A stretch of DNA of 64,000 nucleotides from Lophius americanus. Its lineage: Eukaryota > Chordata > Actinopteri > Lophiiformes > Lophiidae. Position 1 is the stretch's first letter. Every line of letters begins with the position of its first letter. The notes under the pieces are model-generated. The model ran no database searches. It saw only the letters and a program-made list of their open reading frames with translations, and was not told the origin of the DNA. The translations under genes were made by a program, and so were the position numbers. Location of the stretch: contig JBBDHG010000115.1 of the NCBI GenBank assembly GCA_037951165.1, positions 1,197,001-1,261,000 of the forward strand, written 5' to 3'. Shown piece after piece: positions 59,717-64,000 of the stretch.

Positions 59717-60499
59717 TTACAAGAAGAAGAGCCATAAAGTGAATGTGACCCAGCAAACCAGGAAGGCCAGCAGCACGACCGTAAAAGAGAAGCAGAAAGA
59801 GTGTTTTCGTATCAGTCTCAGTCCTCCGACAAGGCAGGAAGGAGAAATACAGCACCTGTTTATGTTTGTGGGCGTGTTAGCCTCCTGTTGACTCTCCGGT
59901 CTCCATGTTGGGACAGTCTGAAGTTCAGGAACCAAACTGCTGATTAATGCCTGTCTGGCTTCATAAGCACATTCACTGTACGACTCCTCCTGCAGCTTTC
60001 TGATCTCCCACTGTGGGAAAGGGGTGGTCTGCCGACAGAAAGGGCACCGCAGTCTACCTGGGTCCTTGGACCTCCTCATGATGCCAGCTGCACAGTCGTG
60101 GCACAGCGTGTGGTCACAGTTGAGTAGAGCGATGCCGTAATCTCCATGTTTGTCAAACACCTCGCTGCAGATTGGACACTCGTACCGACTGCAGTTGCTG
60201 CACAAACTCCTGACACTTCCACTGCAGCCGGCCTGATCTGTGACAGGCGATCCCAGCTCCGGTGACACAGATGTCTTTTGGTCAACGGCAGCTGTCTCTG
60301 TTTGCGTTTCTGCTCTGCAATTCTCAAGACGGCCGTCCTGATGCTTGTAGCCAAGCGGAGGCTGTGTGACTGCTTTGCTTTCATCTGCATTATTATCTTC
60401 TCCTCTTGATGTGCATAACACTCTGACATGAGTCCTCTCTGCAGCTTCCAGTTTAACAACGCCTTCCTCCCCTGAAACAAGGACTTCTGCGTCAGCCAT
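59717..60499 (-). CDS. RING-HC, C-terminally membrane-anchored probable E3 ubiquitin ligase
   Basis: An intact 260-codon frame. The start is ATG at 60499 (AAGGATGG, A at -3 and G at +4); in-frame sequence upstream has no ATG, and TTTTGTTCAG just before it looks like a splice acceptor, so a 5' UTR intron is likely. Residues 1-99 are acidic or polar and probably disordered. Residues 108-155 form a C3HC4 RING (C108, C111, C128, H130, C133, C136, C152, C155), preceded by an extra CxxC (C100, C103). Residues about 236-260 form one hydrophobic helix running to the last residue, so the protein should be tail-anchored with the RING in the cytosol. The architecture resembles the small RNF182/183/186/222/223 group. 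I cannot assign an orthologue. It would transfer ubiquitin to membrane-linked substrates, which are unknown. Confidence 0.85.
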   Translation of the reverse strand: MADAEVLVSGEEGVVKLEAAERTHVRVLCTSRGEDNNADESKAVTQPPLGYKHQDGRLENCRAETQTETAAVDQKTSVSPELGSPVTDQAGCSGSVRSLCSNCSRYECPICSEVFDKHGDYGIALLNCDHTLCHDCAAGIMRRSKDPGRLRCPFCRQTTPFPQWEIRKLQEESYSECAYEARQALISSLVPELQTVPTWRPESQQEANTPTNINRCCISPSCLVGGLRLIRKHSFCFSFTVVLLAFLVCWVTFTLWLFFL

Positions 60500-63427
60500 C
60501 CTTCTGAACAAAAGCAATTTTTCTTTTTTTCTGACTGTTCTTTAATGCAGCCTGAACACAAGCTGAGTGTTCTTCCTTAATGCCTTTAGTCTGCCTTCGT
60601 CCTGGAGAAAGCTCAAGTGGGCCAACTGTTGATCTAATTCTTATTTAAACAAAGGCAACACAATCTTCTCTCACCTCAAACCCAGATAAGATAAGCACAT
60701 TCAAAGTTAAAGAGTGCGAGGCAATAATATGAGCCTGAGAGAAGTGACACTGGCCAAGTAGTGCAGTGAACATTTCCCTATTCCACTCAATTTAACACAC
60801 TAATGTATTCACTGCAACGGAAAGCTTTTGCCAGTTCAGAAATGCATGAGCAAACACATTATAGGCAAGCTGACAGTTTTATTCTGCACATTTAAATAAA
60901 CATTACCCTACATCTGTAGATTAGCCGGTTACAAAAAATACATTCCCATAAGTAGAGGAAACATAAGAGAGTCTATGTGACATTCGTAAGAAGTGTTGTG
61001 CCTTTTAAAAGTCCTGCTTGTTTGCATTGAAATGTGTCTTCTCTTGTTTCAGAAAATAAAACACGACGCCAAGCATTGCAACATACAAAGTCCTGTCTCC
61101 ACAGGCATGCGAGTTATTGCTTAGGTACTTTCTCATATTTCCAAGCAGAAAACAAAATGTGACACAAAGTGATTGTGTTGCTTGCATTGTAATAGGTTGA
61201 CTTTATTTCACTTAAAAGTTAGGAAATTCATTTTCTTCCAAATTCACAAGTAAAATAGATAAATTATTTAAAGTTGTTAAAGCTGAACAACCATTCTAGC
61301 TATCAAGCTTTCCAACATTTTTTTTAAAGTAAAGTCAACTATTGCTTTTTTCAGAGAAAAAGCAGTAAAAACAACCATATGGTTCCTGTCCAGCACCAGA
61401 CAGCAGACAGACGGACATCAGAGACTTTCAGCAAAACATAATCAAGCATTAAATGGCCAAAAAGCTGCATTATGTTCTCAGTAACTGATGGTTTGTATAA
61501 CAGATTTGCTCTGTATCTGAAGGCTGTGTAAATACACAAATGTTTTACCATTCCCCCCTACCAACCTGCTAACACGTATTTAGTTTAATGCTGTATCTCG
61601 TTGTTTTAATACATACACATATCAATGATAAATCATGCTGTAACTATATCTTACACAATGACACGGGCTAGACTGAATGATGATTCTACCTTCAAATGAT
61701 TTCTCTGAACAGACTTCAAGTCATTGTAACAACCATTCTGATTTTTGGCCAGACCAAAAGATCCGGGGTTTTCGTGATAAAACTGCTTGAACCGATGCAT
61801 TGCGCTTCCTGTTAACCAATTGCCTTATCTCTATTGGCTTTTATAATTTTACTCTTATAAACTTCACTAACAAATTGCATAGCTCTTCCTGTATGTCACG
61901 TATTACCCCCACCTTAATATACGTTTATCCTTTTATCCCTGTATCCTCAATTCTGACATCAAAAGCCAATCTTATAGCACCTGTTATAAATTGCTTGATC
62001 TCCAGTCTCTTTTCCTCATGCTCTGAAGAGAGCCAACAACCGAAACATAAGCAGGAGTTGGAAATACAGACCTACATATGGGTGAGTTATGACTCAACTC
62101 GCTCTGTTTCTTTTATTAGTGCCACCATTTTTCGTTCTATGTTGATTACATGTTTTGGTTGAGCAAAACCAACCCACACATGAGGGAAGACGCTTCCACC
62201 TGTACTACCCTTCAGGTTTAGTTTGATCATGCTGCATCTTGTTGGTTAAATACATACATAAATAAATTGAAAATAGTGCTGTAACTATATATTTGCATAG
62301 AAAAGCTACTTGCTGAGGTATGTCTTTGTCCTCGCTAGACCTCATCCAGATCATCCAGTAATGTTTTATTGGAACAAATTAAAAAATTAAACTCAAAGTG
62401 GACAAATTTTCACACTTTAACCAAAGGCCAAACATTTAGGAAACTTATTTACAAAATTCAACAGGAAGTGATTGTTACTCACCTTGTGTATCAATAACTG
62501 AATCACGTGCAACGTCAGTGAATTTGGGGTGCATAGTCAAAGTTTAAAAATTCTTCGATCGATTTTTCGATCACTTTTTTGACAAAAAGACAGCAGCATC
62601 TCCAAAATCATTCCACACATCAGTGGACAACTTTGAATAAAGAATCTTTACTTAACTTTAACTGAAGCTGAAGCGTTTCTTTGAGTTCAGCAACAATCTC
62701 TTACTGTGTGCAGTACCCGCACTTTCTCTGAGCCTTCTGCTAGTAGTTTTTTCTTCGCTCTGGTAAAAGTGTTTCTGATCTTCTAAAATGTGCATGTGAT
62801 TTTTTTCCTCAAACATATTGATTGGTTTTGCATTTTTGAAAAGTGTTTCACGTTTTGAAAGTTTGTATTTCATGTTGTGATTTTGTTCTCTAAGGAATAT
62901 TTGAGATGCAGTTCTTTGCAAACAGTCTGCACAGCAGAAAAAATACAATTCAGCACAGCTTTAGTTTTCATATTTTAGAGGCATCTGGATGTGAACGTCA
63001 GGGTTTACAGGCTAGAAAAAACTCATCATGCTCTTTTCATACTATGAAAAAAAAAAATGTGTATTATAAAACTTTGTTGTGAGGTCCTTCATGTTGTCAT
63101 TGCAAACTGCTATGACTAGAAAACCACTATCAGCAGGTTGTTGAGTAACTTCAGATATCAATCAGAAAACAAACACTATGTTTGCATGTCAGGCATTGCC
63201 CAGTTTGATTACACATAAAAGATTTAAACCTAGAATTTCGAAAAAAATATTTCCTCACTCAGATAACACCAAAGTGAGAGAGACACACCCAAACACCAAA
63301 TAACACACAGAGAGACACATGTCTGAAGTCACTAAAACAAAATACAGGGACCGGTTACATAAAAAAAAATCAACCATAATATTATAATCACTGACAGATG
63401 AACTCAGAATAACATAGATTTTCTCGT
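60500..63427. other. 5' flank of the RING gene, no further gene recognised
   Basis: A probable 5' UTR splice acceptor lies at 60507-60508 (minus strand). An open frame of 120 codons at 61800-62162 (plus) lacks a recognisable domain. The remainder is AT-rich without clear repeats. Confidence 0.5.
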
Positions 63428-63461
63428 TACCATGACAACTTCCATTGGGCGGGATATATAA
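63428..63461 (+). promoter_or_regulatory. Promoter-like cluster: X-box, ATTGG, GC box, TATA
   Basis: Within 34 bp are GTTACCATGACAAC (63427-63440, close to the RFX X-box palindrome), ATTGG (inverted CCAAT, 63444-63448), GGGCGGG (63447-63453) and TATATAA (63455-63461). Their order and spacing suit a plus-strand core promoter with a start near 63485-63495. I see no gene directly downstream, only a transposon remnant. Confidence 0.45.
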
Positions 63462-63589
63462 GACAGCAAATGAACATTTTGTCCTGAAGTTGACGCAGAA
63501 AAGAGGATAGGATACCACATATTGTTTAAGAAATAGTCCATAGACATTCTGATACGGCGTATCATCATCAGCTCAGCTCATCACAGCTT

Positions 63590-64000
63590 GCTGCTTATGG
63601 AGCTACCACTCAGTGCCCCGTCAGTCTCCCTGCCACTGCCAAAAGCTCCTACAATGGACCAGTTAGCCTCGGAGCTGGACCACAAAGGAATTGAAGAAGT
63701 TGGCCTTTTCTAAGGAATCACCTTTTCTTTTATATCATGTGGTTGGCCAGGGCAGAGACCGCAGCAAGATGCACTATGGGAAGAATGTTAGCCAATATGA
63801 TGCATTGGGAAATGCTCTGCTGGGTCTTGCCAATTATGGACATCAATGGAGACCTCAACAACTTACAGGAATTTAACTATCTGCCGCTCACATCTTGGGG
63901 CTAGAGACCACAGCACACCTTCAGAGTTCTGCTGGAGTCCATGCTTCCACTGGACAGAGCCGTTTTGGCAACAATTGGTAAGTTATAATTTCATGGCTGA
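63590..64000 (+). mobile_element. Internally deleted Tc1/mariner-type transposon (runs off window)
   Basis: AAAGCTCCTACAATGGACCA, GAGCTGGACCACAAAGGAAT, AATCACCTTTTCTTTTATAT, GATGCACTATGGGAAGAATG and TGGGAAATGCTCTGCTGGGT are transposase-gene words of the family whose termini occur at 39320-39773. The sequence then jumps to the late part (CCTCAACAACTTACAGGAAT, CACAGCACACCTTCAGAGTT), so the DDE-containing middle is deleted. It is not functional. Confidence 0.8.

Noticed and set aside
60076..60561. 161-codon minus-strand frame inside the RING gene
   Set aside because: It is an alternative frame of the same DNA. Only the 59717-60499 frame carries the complete RING and membrane helix.
61800..62162. 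120-codon plus-strand open frame
   Set aside because: No domain, hydrophobic-biased random composition and AT-rich DNA. There is no supporting splice or promoter evidence.

Overview
This is a vertebrate genomic window, almost certainly from a ray-finned (teleost) fish. It has long introns, degraded Tc1/mariner elements and LINE tails of types common in fish, and coding exons whose translations closely follow known vertebrate proteins. There are no prokaryotic features. All recognised genes lie on the minus strand.

Layout, low to high coordinate. Positions 1-13544 hold the 5' end of an ENTPD2-type ectonucleotidase gene (exon 1 at 8912-9028, exon 2 at 5950-6067; later exons lie beyond the left edge). 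This is framed by two apparently identical direct copies of a segment of at least 3,950 bp (1-3950 and 9595-13544). Positions about 13560-51500 hold a complete GRIN1 gene, the obligatory GluN1 subunit of NMDA-type glutamate receptors. I could place 21 coding exons with canonical GT/AG borders and matching phases. They join into an open frame of 938 codons when both optional cassettes, N1 (38876-38938) and C1 (18688-18798), are included. The last exon encodes the C2' tail, which ends in the PDZ ligand STVV. A REST/NRSF-type RE1 site lies about 0.43 kb upstream of the start codon in a CpG-rich 5' flank.

Positions 51600-59700 hold no gene I can recognise: a decayed Tc1-like transposon, TA and CATC tandem repeats, and a SINE-like fragment. 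At 59717-60499 there is a single-coding-exon gene for a RING-HC protein with a C-terminal membrane anchor, a likely membrane-bound E3 ubiquitin ligase that I cannot name. The right end holds a promoter-like cluster (63428-63461) and a truncated Tc1-like transposase remnant running off the window.

The entpd2-grin1 arrangement matches my recollection that the human orthologues both lie in 9q34.3, so this looks like conserved synteny. Functionally, grin1 is a postsynaptic ion-channel subunit and entpd2 an extracellular ATP-hydrolysing enzyme. Nothing indicates that they are co-transcribed. I found no undescribed multi-gene system. The most unusual feature is the exact duplication around entpd2 exon 1, with a perfect hairpin at its breakpoint and the second breakpoint within about 50 bp of the predicted grin1 polyadenylation signals. 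It is either a very recent rearrangement or an assembly artefact. Splice borders were read by eye.
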